Positions 7,888 to 17,164 of a DNA stretch of 64,000 nt are shown here, piece after piece; within the stretch, counting starts at the first letter, position 1; the number at the start of each line of letters is the position of its first letter. The stretch spans positions 452,772-516,771 of the forward strand of contig NZ_JBPOFB010000001.1 of the NCBI RefSeq assembly GCF_051251565.1, written 5' to 3'. The notes under the pieces were generated by a model. That model made no database searches. It was not told the DNA's origin and saw nothing but the letters and a program-made list of their open reading frames with translations. Made by a program: the position numbers and the translations under genes. The stretch is from Marivita sp051251565. Lineage in GTDB: Bacteria > Pseudomonadota > Alphaproteobacteria > Rhodobacterales > Rhodobacteraceae.

Positions 7888-8235
7888 ATGAAACTCTTGG
7901 TGGCATTTTTGGTCATGGCCCTGATCGCGGGATGCGGCGGAAACCGGTTTGATCGCGGTGACACGGGTGCGGTGACACGGTTCTCGTCAGGCCCGATCAG
8001 CTCGGCCTGTCTGTCCTCGGACCGCAAGGCGCGCAACGCGCGGCTGTGTGGCTGCATCCAGACAGTGGCCAACCGATCGCTTTCGGGCGCGGATCAGCGC
8101 AAGGCGTCGCGGTTCTTTAGCGATCCGCAGCGCGCGCATGACGTGTGGATGTCGCAATCTTCGGCGGATGATGCGTTCTGGGATCGCTACAAGGCATTTG
8201 CCGCCCGCTCTGAGCAGTCATGCCGGGGCTACTGA
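7888..8235 (+). CDS. Small lipoprotein, conserved unknown
   Basis: The protein has 115 residues. The signal MKLLVAFLVMALIAGCGGN contains a lipobox (LIAGC) with the lipidated Cys at residue 16, so the mature protein should be membrane-anchored. The rest is basic and contains CLSSDRKARNARLCGCIQ, a motif with three Cys, then SGADQRKASRFFSDPQRAHDVW. Similar Rhodobacterales proteins are sometimes called arginine transporter, which has no support in the sequence. ATG 7888 is preferred over ATG 7873 because of the signal. Its last seven bases overlap the convergent hydrolase gene. Confidence 0.75.
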   Translation: MKLLVAFLVMALIAGCGGNRFDRGDTGAVTRFSSGPISSACLSSDRKARNARLCGCIQTVANRSLSGADQRKASRFFSDPQRAHDVWMSQSSADDAFWDRYKAFAARSEQSCRGY

Positions 8236-8993
8236 GCCTGATCAAGAAACGCCCGCACCGACGCTTCGAATTCGCGCGGCTTTTCGGCATGTAGCCAATG
8301 GCCCGCCCGGGGGATCTTGGCGAACCGGGCTGCCGGGAACAGGCCCTTGATCGTCGGGCGATATGCGGGCGTCACGTAGTCCGATTGCGCGCCTGACAGG
8401 AACAATGTCGGTTTGTCGAACTGGCCTGTGATGTCGGGAAAGCCAAGCACCTGTGGCATCTCGGTCGCCAGCGCATTCAGGTTCAGCTTCCAGCGTTTGT
8501 GTGCCACGTCCAAGGACTGGGTGAAGAACGCCTGCAAGGTCGGGTCGTCCACATGTGCGGCCAATTGCTCTGCCGCGTCCGAGCGTTTTTCGACCTTCGA
8601 GAGGTCAACGGCACGCATCGCGTCGATGAACTGCGTTTGCGAATGGGTATAGGTGACGGGCGCGATATCGGCGACGATGAGGCGGCTGACCAGCTCGGGC
8701 CGGGTGAGCGCCAGGACCATCGCCGCCTTGCCGCCCATCGAGTGCCCCACCACATCCACAGCACCGCCGTGGGACGCGATCACTTGGGCCAGATCATCGG
8801 CCATGTCTTCGTAGCTGTGACTGTCCGCCCAGAAACTGTCGCCGTGATTGCGCTGGTCCACCGCGATCACCGGTCCGCGATCTGACAGGCGCTTTGCGAT
8901 CACCCCCCAGTTGCGGCCCGATCCGTAAAGTCCGTGCACAATCAAAAGCGGCGTCGCAGTGCCATCCGAATGGGTGAGAAGCGTATTGAGCAT
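8229..8993 (-). CDS. Alpha/beta-hydrolase (YbfF-type esterase)
   Basis: This 254-residue serine hydrolase starts MLNTLLTHSDGTATPLLIVHG. It shows the oxyanion-loop HGLYGSGRNW, the nucleophile elbow GHSMGG (about residues 97-102), a cap region and the catalytic His in RAGHWLHAEKP. The likely Asp is in GAQSDYVTP. This is the YbfF/PldB-like esterase branch; the physiological substrate is unknown. Upstream in-frame starts exist but would not improve the match. It is convergent with the lipoprotein gene, overlapping by seven bases. Confidence 0.85.
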   Translation of the reverse strand: MLNTLLTHSDGTATPLLIVHGLYGSGRNWGVIAKRLSDRGPVIAVDQRNHGDSFWADSHSYEDMADDLAQVIASHGGAVDVVGHSMGGKAAMVLALTRPELVSRLIVADIAPVTYTHSQTQFIDAMRAVDLSKVEKRSDAAEQLAAHVDDPTLQAFFTQSLDVAHKRWKLNLNALATEMPQVLGFPDITGQFDKPTLFLSGAQSDYVTPAYRPTIKGLFPAARFAKIPRAGHWLHAEKPREFEASVRAFLDQAQ

Positions 8994-9056
8994 ACGCCGT
9001 GCATACTGTGTCACATCAGCCTTGAGCAAGAGGGCGCAGAGGCTTAATCCGGGGGG

Positions 9057-9431
9057 ATGGAACATGCCGAAACGATCAAGACCCACGCCGCGACGTTGCA
9101 AGCCCTTCTGGCCAAGCGGTTGGGCCTCAAACGCGGAACCCTGTCGCACCGGGTGGCCAAGGCCGGACGCCGCCTGCCTGCGGCGGTGCGCAACGATATC
9201 GCGTTGGTGGCCGAAGCCGAACAGATGACGGCCAATCCAAGGCTGGCGCTGCGCCTTGATGCGACCGCCACCCAAGCGGCCTATGATCGGGCTGTGACGC
9301 ATCTCAGGGCTATTGACGCAGCGGACCGGCGCAAGGGGTTTGTCCTGTCGATCCTCGGCAGCATGGCGTTCAACGTTCTGGCGGTGATCGTGCTGCTGAT
9401 TGCCGTTCTGCGCTGGCGCGGTCTGGCCTGA
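9057..9431 (+). CDS. Single-pass membrane protein of unknown function
   Basis: The protein has 124 residues: a soluble, Ala/Leu/Arg-rich helical region (1-90) containing HAATLQALLAKRLGLKRGTL, followed by one membrane helix (about 97-118, SILGSMAFNVLAVIVLLIAVL) and RWRGLA at the end. This resembles a tail-anchored arrangement with the bulk in the cytoplasm. I do not recognise the family; similar short proteins occur in Rhodobacterales. A 14-base tandem duplication (CTGACAGCTTTG at 9428 and 9442) overlaps the stop codon. Confidence 0.65.
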   Translation: MEHAETIKTHAATLQALLAKRLGLKRGTLSHRVAKAGRRLPAAVRNDIALVAEAEQMTANPRLALRLDATATQAAYDRAVTHLRAIDAADRRKGFVLSILGSMAFNVLAVIVLLIAVLRWRGLA

Positions 9432-9500
9432 CAGCTTTGGTCTGACAGCTTTGACCGGATGCCGTTGACGCCCCGACGCTTTACTCTAGGTGGCGGGGTC

Positions 9501-10166
9501 ATGGAAAAAGCACTCATCATCGGATCAAGCGGCGGCATTGGCGCGGCGCTTTGCAGAGCCCTGGAGGCGCGGGGCGTGTCCGTTACCGGGTTATCCCGCA
9601 GCGTTGACGGGCTGGACATCACCGACGAAGCCAGCGTGGAGCAGGCATTGGGCGCGCTGACGGGGGCGTTTGACCTTGTATTTGTCGCCACTGGTGCGTT
9701 GGAAATCAACGGGGCCACGCCCGAAAAGACCCTGCGTCATGTGACAGCCGATGCGATGATCGACCAATTCAAGCTCAACACTGTGGGCCCGTCGCTGGTG
9801 CTCAAACACGCGATGCGGCTGTTGCCCCGCAAGGGACGGGGCGTCTTTGCGGCCTTGTCTGCGCGGGTGGGGTCTATTGGGGACAACCGGCTGGGTGGCT
9901 GGTACAGCTATCGCACCTCCAAGGCGGCGGTGAACCAGATGATCCACAGCGCAGCGATCGAGCTGGGCCGCACCCACAAGGATTTGGTCTGCGTGGCGCT
10001 GCATCCGGGCACGGTTGAGACTGCGTTCACCCGGAAATATGTGGGTCATAACCCGTCAGTCCCGGCGGCCGATGCCGCAGAAAACCTGCTGCCGGTGCTG
10101 GACGGATTGTCCCCCGCCGACACGGGCAAATTCTTTGACTGGCAGGGCAAAGAGGTGCCGTGGTGA
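9501..10166 (+). CDS. Short-chain dehydrogenase/reductase (C-factor/CsgA-like)
   Basis: This 221-residue Rossmann-fold oxidoreductase has the NAD(P)-binding GSSGGIGAAL at residues 8-17 and the catalytic YRTSKAA (Y-x3-K). It also has ALSARVGSIGDNRLGGWYSY with the upstream Ser, and a typical HPGTVETAFTRKY segment. It belongs to the small CsgA-like SDR group; the substrate is unknown. The start at ATG 9501 follows GGTGGCGGGG; a frame-open ATG 42 bases upstream is less likely. It overlaps the cryptochrome gene by seven bases, so both are probably one transcript. Confidence 0.87.
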   Translation: MEKALIIGSSGGIGAALCRALEARGVSVTGLSRSVDGLDITDEASVEQALGALTGAFDLVFVATGALEINGATPEKTLRHVTADAMIDQFKLNTVGPSLVLKHAMRLLPRKGRGVFAALSARVGSIGDNRLGGWYSYRTSKAAVNQMIHSAAIELGRTHKDLVCVALHPGTVETAFTRKYVGHNPSVPAADAAENLLPVLDGLSPADTGKFFDWQGKEVPW

Positions 10167-11674
10167 CGCGGCTGGTTCTGGTTCTGGGGGACCAGCTGAG
10201 CGACGCCTTGTCCGCGCTTGCCGCAGCCGACATGGCGTCGGACGTGGTGGTCATGGCCGAGGTGGCAGAAGAAGCCACCTATGTGCAGCACCATCCCAAA
10301 AAGATCGCGTTCATCTTTGCCGCCATGCGCAAATTCGCGGCCCGCTTGCAAGCTGTGGGTTGGGATGTGCGCTACACGCGCCTTGATGACCCCGATACTG
10401 CGGGGTCGATCCCCGGCGAAGTGCTGCGCCGCGCCGAAGAGACCGGCGCGTCCGAGGTGATCGCAACCCAACCCGGTGAATGGCGGCTGATCCAATCGTT
10501 GGAGGACATGCCGCTTCGGTTGACGATGCGGCCGGACACAAGGTTCATCAGCACTCCGGACGAATTCGACACATGGGCCAAGGGCCGCAAGGCGCTGCGG
10601 ATGGAGTATTTTTACCGCGACATGCGCCGCAAAACCGGCCTCTTGATGGACGGAGATCAGCCTGAGGGCGGCAAGTGGAATTACGATTCCGAGAACCGCA
10701 AACCGGCCCCCGATGACATCGCCTTTTCAGGGCCAATGCAATTCACCCCGGATGACACGGTGGAAGAGGTGCTTGATCTGGTGGCATCGCGGTTTGGCAA
10801 TTCCTTTGGATCGCTGCGTCCGTTCTGGTTTGCCACCGACGCCGAACAGGCGCGGCGCGCGTTGACCCACTTCATCACCTACGCCCTGCCGCGCTTTGGC
10901 GATTTTCAGGACGCGATGATGAACGACAATCGCTTTCTTTATCACGCGATGATCTCGCCTTATCTGAATGTCGGTCTGCTTGACCCGATGGAGGTCTGCC
11001 GCGCCGCCGAGGACGCCTACCGCGAGGGGCATGCGCCACTGAACGCGGTCGAAGGGTTCATTCGTCAGATCATTGGCTGGCGCGAATATGTGCGCGGCAT
11101 CTATTTCCGCGAAGGCCCCGAGTATACGCGCCGCAACGCGCTGTGCCATCAGCGCAGGCTGCCCGATTTCTACTGGACTGGCGACACGGACATGAACTGC
11201 ATGTCCAAGGCGATCACCCAGACGGCAGAAGAGGCCTATGCCCATCATATCCAACGTCTGATGGTCACGGGCAATTTTGCGCTTTTGGCCGGGATCAACC
11301 CGCACGAGGTGCATGAGTGGTACTTGCGGGTTTATATCGACGCGTTCGAATGGGTCGAAGCGCCGAATGTGATCGGCATGAGCCAGTTCGCCGATGACGG
11401 GATCATCGCGTCAAAACCGTATGTGTCGTCGGGCGCGTATATCAACCGGATGTCGGACCATTGCAAACCGTGCCGGTATCGGGTGCAGGACAAGACAGGG
11501 CCGGATGCGTGCCCGTTCAACACGCTGTATTGGCATTTTCTGGACCGTCATTCCGAAAAATTCGCCAAGAACCCGCGCATGAGCCAGATCTATGCCAACT
11601 GGAACCGAATGGACGCAGATCGCAAAGCGACGATCCTGTCCGAGGCGGAGGCGTTTCTTGGGACATTGGGTTAG
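10160..11674 (+). CDS. Iron-sulfur bacterial cryptochrome / (6-4) photolyase-like (FeS-BCP, CryPro class)
   Basis: This 504-residue flavoprotein opens with LVLVLGDQLSD, typical of the PhrB/CryB group rather than classical photolyases. Cysteines at 347, 435, 438 and 451 have the 88-3-13 spacing of the [4Fe-4S] ligands of Agrobacterium PhrB, a (6-4) photolyase. The FAD-binding half contains FIRQIIGWREYVRGIYF and GNFALLAGINPHEVHEWY. The group repairs (6-4) photoproducts or senses light; the sequence cannot separate these roles. It uses GTG 10160 (or GTG 10163), coupled to the SDR gene. Confidence 0.93.
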   Translation: MVTRLVLVLGDQLSDALSALAAADMASDVVVMAEVAEEATYVQHHPKKIAFIFAAMRKFAARLQAVGWDVRYTRLDDPDTAGSIPGEVLRRAEETGASEVIATQPGEWRLIQSLEDMPLRLTMRPDTRFISTPDEFDTWAKGRKALRMEYFYRDMRRKTGLLMDGDQPEGGKWNYDSENRKPAPDDIAFSGPMQFTPDDTVEEVLDLVASRFGNSFGSLRPFWFATDAEQARRALTHFITYALPRFGDFQDAMMNDNRFLYHAMISPYLNVGLLDPMEVCRAAEDAYREGHAPLNAVEGFIRQIIGWREYVRGIYFREGPEYTRRNALCHQRRLPDFYWTGDTDMNCMSKAITQTAEEAYAHHIQRLMVTGNFALLAGINPHEVHEWYLRVYIDAFEWVEAPNVIGMSQFADDGIIASKPYVSSGAYINRMSDHCKPCRYRVQDKTGPDACPFNTLYWHFLDRHSEKFAKNPRMSQIYANWNRMDADRKATILSEAEAFLGTLG

Positions 11675-11697
11675 GGTTTTGGGTCTCCCCAAAACCC
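11674..11697. terminator. Bidirectional hairpin between the cryptochrome gene and maeB
   Basis: GGGTTTTGGG (11674-11683) pairs perfectly with CCCAAAACCC (11688-11697) around a TCTC loop, overlapping the stop of the cryptochrome gene. A second 14-base perfect palindrome, ATGCGTTAACGCAT, follows at 11700-11713. It separates convergent genes. Confidence 0.6.
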
Positions 11698-11716
11698 CGA
11701 TGCGTTAACGCATTGC

Positions 11717-13996
11717 TTACCCGTATTGCGCCACCGGGGTTCCGGCGATCGCGGCCATGTTCAGCAAGCCGCGCGGGGTGATACCTTGGGTCACCACATG
11801 CGCGCGGTTGCCCATGCCCATCAGGATTGGCCCCACCTCAAGCCCGCCCGCGCGCATCTTGAGAATGTTGCGCGTGGCCGAGGCCGCATCGGCGTGGCCG
11901 AAGATCAGCACATTGGCGACACCCTGCATCCGGTTTCCGGGCAGCAGCCGGTCGCGCAATTCGGCATCAAGGGCGGCATCCACGTTCATCTCGCCCTCAT
12001 AGCAGAAATCGCGCGGCTCGGAATCCAGCAGCGCGATTGCGGCGCGCAGGCGTTTGCCGGATTCTTCTTCCTGATTGCCGAATTGCGACTGGGAACAGAA
12101 TGCGATGTTCGGCGTCAGCCCAAAGCGGCGCACATGGCGGGCTGCCCCTATGGCGGTCTGGGCCAGTTCCTCGGGGGTGGGCAGGGACCGCACATGGGTG
12201 TCGGCGATGAACAGAGGCCCGTCTTCGAGGATCATCATGCTGAGCGCGCCATGCGGCGTGTGCTGATCGGAGCCGAGCACCTGCGTCACGTAATTCAGAT
12301 GCCAGCGGTATTCGCCAAACGTGCCACAGATCAGGCTGTCGGCCTCGCCGCGATGCACCATCACCGCGCCGATGGCGGTGGTGTTGGTGCGCATGATGGC
12401 GCGAGCAAGATCAGGCGTGACGCCGCGCCGTGCCATGATCCGGTGATAGGTTTCCCAATAGTCGCGGTAGCGCGGGTCGTTTTCCGGGTTCACGATGGTG
12501 AAATCACGCTCTGGCCGAATTTCGAGCCCCAGACGTTCGCAGCGCGAGGCGATCACCTCGGGGCGGCCAATCAGGATCGGCGTCTCGGTGGTTTCTTCAA
12601 GGATGGCCTGCGCGGCGCGCAGAACGCGTTCGTCTTCGCCCTCGGCAAACACGATCCGGCGGGCACCGGTGGCAGCGGCGTCAAAGACCGGGCGCATGAG
12701 CAGCGCGGATTTGTAGACGCTGGCGTCAAGCTTGGCCTTGTACGCCTTGAGGTCTTCCAGCGGACGAAGCGCCACACCCGATTCCATCGCCGCTTTGGCG
12801 ACAGCGGTGGACACGACGCCGGACAGGCGCGGATCAAAGGGTTTCGGGATCAGGTAATCCGCCCCAAAGGTGAGCTGTTCGCCCCGGTACGCGGCAGCAG
12901 CTTCGGCGCTTGTGGTGGCGCGGGCCAGCTTGGCAATGCCGTCAACGCAGGCAATCTGCATCGCGTCGTTGATCTCGGTTGCGCCTACGTCCAGCGCGCC
13001 CCGGAAGATGAACGGGAAGCACAGCACGTTGTTGACCTGATTGGGGAAATCGCTGCGCCCGGTGGCCATGATCGCGTTGGGGGCCACCTCGCGCACTTCG
13101 TCGGGCAGGATCTCGGGCGTTGGGTTGGCGAGGGCAAAGATGATGGGGCGGTCGGCCATGCGCGCGACCATCTCCGGCTTGAGCACCTTGGGCCCGCTGA
13201 GCCCCAGAAACAGGTCCGCGCCGTCCACCACATCGTTCAGGGTGCGCAGATCGGTCTTTTGCGCGAAGGCGGCTTTTTGCGGGTTCATGTCTTCGACACG
13301 GCCTTCATAGACCACCCCGTGAATGTCGCAGAGCCAGATGTTTTCGCGCTTCACGCCCAGCTTGAGAAGCATGTTCAAACAGGCGATGCCCGCAGCGCCG
13401 CCGCCGGTGGACACGATCTTGATATCCGCGAACGCCTTGCCTGCGACATGCAGCGCGTTGGTGGTGGCCGCGCCCACAACAATCGCAGTGCCGTGCTGGT
13501 CGTCATGGAACACCGGAATGTTCATGCGTTCGCGGCACAGCTTTTCGACGATGAAACAATCGGGTGCCTTGATGTCTTCGAGGTTGATGGCGCCGAAGGT
13601 CGGTTCCAGCGCGCAAACGATATCGGCCAGCTTTTCCGGGTCGCTTTCGTTCACCTCGATGTCGAAACAGTCGATATTGGCGAATTTCTTGAACAGGACC
13701 GCCTTGCCCTCCATCACCGGCTTGGAGGCCAGCGCGCCGATATTGCCAAGACCCAGAACGGCCGTGCCATTGGTCACAACCGCCACCAGATTGCCCTTGG
13801 CGGTATAGCGCGCAGCATTGGTCGGATCGGCTTTGATCTCAAGGCAGGCTTCGGCCACGCCGGGGCTGTAGGCCCGGGCCAGATCACGACCATTGGCCAA
13901 GGGCTTGGTCGCGCGGATCTCAAGCTTACCGGGCTTTGGATATTCGTGGTAAAACAGCGCCGCCTGACGCAGCGTCTCATTGGTGTTGTCTGACAT
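11717..13996 (-). CDS. maeB: NADP-dependent malic enzyme with C-terminal phosphotransacetylase-like domain
   Basis: This 759-residue enzyme decarboxylates malate to pyruvate with NADP+. Residues 1-430 form the malic enzyme: YSPGVAEACLEI, NIDCFDIEVNESDPEKL, NLEDIKAPDCF, FHDDQHGTAIV and the nucleotide loop STGGGAAGIACLNML. Residues about 440-759 resemble phosphate acetyltransferase (ALLMRPVFDAAATGARRIVFAEGEDERVL), a regulatory domain in MaeB proteins that binds acetyl-CoA. Length is normal. It is divergent from the nucleoside operon across 278 bases and convergent with the cryptochrome gene. Confidence 0.96.
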   Translation of the reverse strand: MSDNTNETLRQAALFYHEYPKPGKLEIRATKPLANGRDLARAYSPGVAEACLEIKADPTNAARYTAKGNLVAVVTNGTAVLGLGNIGALASKPVMEGKAVLFKKFANIDCFDIEVNESDPEKLADIVCALEPTFGAINLEDIKAPDCFIVEKLCRERMNIPVFHDDQHGTAIVVGAATTNALHVAGKAFADIKIVSTGGGAAGIACLNMLLKLGVKRENIWLCDIHGVVYEGRVEDMNPQKAAFAQKTDLRTLNDVVDGADLFLGLSGPKVLKPEMVARMADRPIIFALANPTPEILPDEVREVAPNAIMATGRSDFPNQVNNVLCFPFIFRGALDVGATEINDAMQIACVDGIAKLARATTSAEAAAAYRGEQLTFGADYLIPKPFDPRLSGVVSTAVAKAAMESGVALRPLEDLKAYKAKLDASVYKSALLMRPVFDAAATGARRIVFAEGEDERVLRAAQAILEETTETPILIGRPEVIASRCERLGLEIRPERDFTIVNPENDPRYRDYWETYHRIMARRGVTPDLARAIMRTNTTAIGAVMVHRGEADSLICGTFGEYRWHLNYVTQVLGSDQHTPHGALSMMILEDGPLFIADTHVRSLPTPEELAQTAIGAARHVRRFGLTPNIAFCSQSQFGNQEEESGKRLRAAIALLDSEPRDFCYEGEMNVDAALDAELRDRLLPGNRMQGVANVLIFGHADAASATRNILKMRAGGLEVGPILMGMGNRAHVVTQGITPRGLLNMAAIAGTPVAQYG

Positions 13997-14056
13997 GTCG
14001 GTCCCCCCGCACGATTTGGTTTAAGGGTAAACCACAGGATACCAAAGGGAAAGGGG

Positions 14057-14072
14057 ACAGCACCTGTGCTGT
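14057..14072. promoter_or_regulatory. 16-bp palindrome between maeB and cdd
   Basis: ACAGCAC-CT-GTGCTGT is a perfect inverted repeat with a two-base centre, 60 bases before maeB and about 200 bases before cdd. It could be an operator for either divergent gene. No regulator is encoded next to it. Confidence 0.35.
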
Positions 14073-14274
14073 TGGAAAAGCACCTTTCAAATCATCTTGA
14101 AGATGCGGCCCCCGGTGCAGTCATGTGGCGGGCCAATCTTTGGGCGCGACGCCTTGTAATGGGCTGGCTTTGCGGGGAAACACACCGGCTCAGCGTCAGC
14201 TTTGGCCCAGCCCCTTGCAATCGGGTGCGCGGCCTCGCAACCATGCGGGTCACACAGCAGGGGGCGGAAAGCAC

Positions 14275-14667
14275 ATGGATTTGAAAATCGCGGCGCAGGC
14301 CGTTCGGGAAAACGCCTATGCGCCTTATTCCAACTTCAAGGTCGGCGCTGCGCTGCGAGGGTCTGACGGCGTGATCTATGTTGGCTGCAATGTCGAGAAC
14401 GTCGCCTATCCCGAAGGCACCTGCGCCGAGGCCGGGGCGATTGCCGCAATGAATGCCGCAGGCGTGCGCGAGATCACCGAAGCCTATGTCATCGCCGACA
14501 GTCCCGATCCGGTGCCACCCTGTGGCGGGTGTCGTCAAAAGCTGGCGGAATTTGCCGCAAAGGACGTGCCGGTGACCTTGGCAACAACGGACGGGATCGA
14601 GCGCCAGACCACTGTGGGCAATCTTTTGCCCGGTGCGTTTGGGGCCGGGCACATGGACCGCAGCTGA
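14275..14667 (+). CDS. cdd: Cytidine deaminase
   Basis: This 130-residue homotetrameric-type enzyme converts cytidine and deoxycytidine to uridine and deoxyuridine. It has YAPYSNFKVGAAL at residues about 14-26, the catalytic CAEAGAI (zinc ligand Cys and general-base Glu) and PPCGGCRQ with the other two Cys ligands. It is the first gene of the salvage operon. The stop overlaps the deoA start (TGATG). ATG 14275 is preceded by a purine-rich GGGGGCGGAAAG; a longer frame from 14125 shows no similarity to the family. Confidence 0.95.
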   Translation: MDLKIAAQAVRENAYAPYSNFKVGAALRGSDGVIYVGCNVENVAYPEGTCAEAGAIAAMNAAGVREITEAYVIADSPDPVPPCGGCRQKLAEFAAKDVPVTLATTDGIERQTTVGNLLPGAFGAGHMDRS

Positions 14668-15959
14668 TGGAGGCACGGTCGATCATCGCAACGCTGCGTC
14701 GGGGGGACACCCCGGATGCAGACGCGCTGGGCTGGTTTGCCCAAGGGCTTGCTGATGGCAGCGTCACCGATGCGCAGGCCGGGGCCTTTGCGATGGGGGT
14801 TTGCCTGAACGGGTTGAACGATTCGGGGCGCGCGGCCTTTACGGCGGCGATGCGTGACAGCGGCAAGGTGTTGCGCTGGGATCTGGATGCGCCGGTGGTG
14901 GACAAGCATTCAACCGGCGGTGTTGGCGATTGCGTCAGCCTGATCCTCGCGCCTGCGCTGGCGGCCTGCGGTGTGTATGTGCCGATGATCTCGGGGCGGG
15001 GCTTGGGCCATACGGGTGGCACATTGGACAAGCTTGAATCGATCCCGGGGTTCCGCACCACGTTGAGCGAAGATCAGTTTCGCCATGTCGTGTCAGAGGT
15101 GGGATGCGCCATCGTCAGCGCCAGCGCCGATATCGCCCCCGCCGACAAGCGTTTGTATGCGATCCGTGACGTGACGGCGACGGTGGAGAGCCTTGACCTG
15201 ATCACCGCGTCGATCCTGTCCAAGAAACTGGCAGCCGGGCTTGAGGGGTTGGTGCTGGATGTCAAATGCGGGTCCGGGGCGTTCATGAAATCGCCCGATG
15301 ACGCCCGTGCCCTGGCCCGTGCGCTGGTCGATACGGCCAAGGCCACGGGCTGTCCGACATCCGCGCTGATCACTGATATGTCACAGCCTTTGGCCCCTAG
15401 TCTGGGCAACGCGCTTGAGGTGATTGACGTGATGCATGTGTTGACGGGCAACGCACAGGGGCGGCTTGCCGAGCTGGCCATCGCTTTGGGCGCGACGTTG
15501 CTTGAGCAGGCGGGGTTTGAGGCAGGCGAAGACGCGGTGCGCCATGCGATCACCAGCGGACAGGCTGCCGAGACATTCGGCGCAATGGTCTATGCGATGG
15601 GTGGACCTGTGCGCTTTGTCGAGGATTGGGCACGGTTTCTGCCCGAAGCCCCGGTGATCCGCGAAGTGACAGCGCCCATGGCAGGAACAGTCACCGCCAT
15701 TGACGGCGAAGCGCTTGGCCTGACCGTGGTGCGTCTGGGTGGCGGGCGTCAGGTGGAAACCGATGTGGTTGATCCGGCAGTGGGCCTCAGCGACGTGGTG
15801 CCGATTGGTGCCCGCCTTGCCAAGGGTCAGCCCCTTGCGCGCATCCATGCCGCGCGCGAGGCGCAGGCCGATGCCGCAGAAGCCGCTATACGCGCTGCGA
15901 TCACGCTGGGCGGAGGGCCTGTGGTGGCCCCTGATCTGGTGCTGGAGCGGATCACATGA
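14667..15959 (+). CDS. deoA: Thymidine phosphorylase
   Basis: This 430-residue enzyme splits thymidine (or uridine/deoxyuridine) to base and (deoxy)ribose-1-phosphate. Family blocks: DKHSTGGVGDCVSL (about residues 77-90), ISGRGLGHTGGTLDKLESIPGF, SILSKKLAAGLEGLVLDVKCGSGAFM with the catalytic Lys/Ser region, and the C-terminal pyrimidine nucleoside phosphorylase domain. ATG 14667 overlaps the cdd stop by one base. Its 3' end overlaps deoB by four bases (ATGA). The deoxyribose-1-phosphate goes to DeoB. Confidence 0.95.
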   Translation: MEARSIIATLRRGDTPDADALGWFAQGLADGSVTDAQAGAFAMGVCLNGLNDSGRAAFTAAMRDSGKVLRWDLDAPVVDKHSTGGVGDCVSLILAPALAACGVYVPMISGRGLGHTGGTLDKLESIPGFRTTLSEDQFRHVVSEVGCAIVSASADIAPADKRLYAIRDVTATVESLDLITASILSKKLAAGLEGLVLDVKCGSGAFMKSPDDARALARALVDTAKATGCPTSALITDMSQPLAPSLGNALEVIDVMHVLTGNAQGRLAELAIALGATLLEQAGFEAGEDAVRHAITSGQAAETFGAMVYAMGGPVRFVEDWARFLPEAPVIREVTAPMAGTVTAIDGEALGLTVVRLGGGRQVETDVVDPAVGLSDVVPIGARLAKGQPLARIHAAREAQADAAEAAIRAAITLGGGPVVAPDLVLERIT

Positions 15960-17164
15960 CCCGCGCCTTTCTGGTTGTGATGGATTCGGTTGGCATTGGC
16001 GGCGCACCGGATGCGGACCAGTTCTTTAACAACGGCACGCCCGACACCGGCGCAAACACGGTTTTGCACATCGCGCAGGCCTGCGCCGAAGGTCGCGCCG
16101 AAGACGGGCGCAGCGGGCTGTTGCACCTGCCGACATTGTCCGCGCTGGGCCTTGGGCAGGCGATTGAGCTGGCCTGTGGACAAGTCGCGCCGGGGCTTGA
16201 CGCTGTGCCCGCCGCGCGCTGGGCTGCCGCGACCGAAGTGTCGCGCGGCAAGGACACGCCGTCGGGGCATTGGGAACTGGCCGGTGTGCCGGTGCCGTGG
16301 GATTGGACCTATCTGCCGGACACCGTGCCGTCTTTTCCGCCCGAGATCACCGCGCGCATTTGCGCGTTGGCCGGAACCGATGGCATCCTTGGCAATTGTC
16401 ACAGCAACGGGGTTCAGGTGATCGACAGGTTCGGTGCAGAGCATCTGCGCACCGGCAAGCCGATTTGCTACACCTCTGCGGACAGCGTGTTGCAGATCGC
16501 GGCACATGAAAAGGCGTTTGGCCTCGACCGGTTGCTCAGGCTGTGTGAAGAGCTTGCGCCGATGATGCATGCGCGCCGGATTGGCCGGGTGATCGCGCGG
16601 CCTTTTGTCGGGTCGGAGGGTCGCTTTGAACGCACCTCCAACCGACGGGACTATGCGATTGCGCCGCCAGAGCCGGTGCTGAGCAATTGGGTGCAGGACG
16701 CCGGCCATGCGGTGATCGGGATTGGCAAAATCGGTGACATCTTTTCCATGGCGGGCATCGACGCGGTGCACAAAGGGACGGATGCCGTGTTGATGGACCA
16801 CCTTGCACAGCAGATCGACACCGCGCCTGACGGGGCGTTGGTGTTTGCCAATTTCGTCGAGTTCGACAGCCTGTACGGACACCGCCGCGACGTGTCGGGC
16901 TATGCCTGTGCGCTGGAGGGATTTGACGCGGCGTTGGCGGGGCTTTTGCCACGGCTTCGGCCCGATGACCTGTTGCTCATCACCGCAGATCATGGCAACG
17001 ACCCGACATGGATTGGCACGGATCACACCCGTGAACGGGTTCCAGTGCTGGTGTCCGGGGCGGGTGTGGGCGAAATTGGCCATGTCGACTTTGTCGATGT
17101 TGCGGCCAGCATTGCCCATCATCTTGGTGTGGTGTCAAAGGGATCGGGGCGGAATTTCTTGTGA
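15956..17164 (+). CDS. deoB: Phosphopentomutase
   Basis: This 402-residue alkaline-phosphatase-superfamily mutase interconverts (deoxy)ribose-1-phosphate and -5-phosphate. It begins with the metal-binding MTRAFLVVMDSVGIGGAPDA, contains KDTPSGHWE and GKIGDIFSMAGI, and ends with the second metal site ITADHGNDPTWIGTDHTRE. Start and stop overlap deoA (four bases) and add (one base). Length is normal. The product would normally enter glycolysis through DeoC, which is not in the window. Confidence 0.95.
   Translation: MTRAFLVVMDSVGIGGAPDADQFFNNGTPDTGANTVLHIAQACAEGRAEDGRSGLLHLPTLSALGLGQAIELACGQVAPGLDAVPAARWAAATEVSRGKDTPSGHWELAGVPVPWDWTYLPDTVPSFPPEITARICALAGTDGILGNCHSNGVQVIDRFGAEHLRTGKPICYTSADSVLQIAAHEKAFGLDRLLRLCEELAPMMHARRIGRVIARPFVGSEGRFERTSNRRDYAIAPPEPVLSNWVQDAGHAVIGIGKIGDIFSMAGIDAVHKGTDAVLMDHLAQQIDTAPDGALVFANFVEFDSLYGHRRDVSGYACALEGFDAALAGLLPRLRPDDLLLITADHGNDPTWIGTDHTRERVPVLVSGAGVGEIGHVDFVDVAASIAHHLGVVSKGSGRNFL

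Noticed and set aside
7713..8072. Upstream 120-codon extension of lepA
   Set aside because: LepA proteins start at the MTELSHIRNFS-type sequence; the extension lies antisense to the lipoprotein gene.
11726..13993. A 755-codon open frame antisense to maeB
   Set aside because: It mirrors maeB base for base in a high-GC genome, has no family pattern and is rich in His/Arg as antisense frames usually are.
15827..17122. A 431-codon frame antisense to deoB
   Set aside because: Shadow of deoB; composition and lack of motifs argue against coding.
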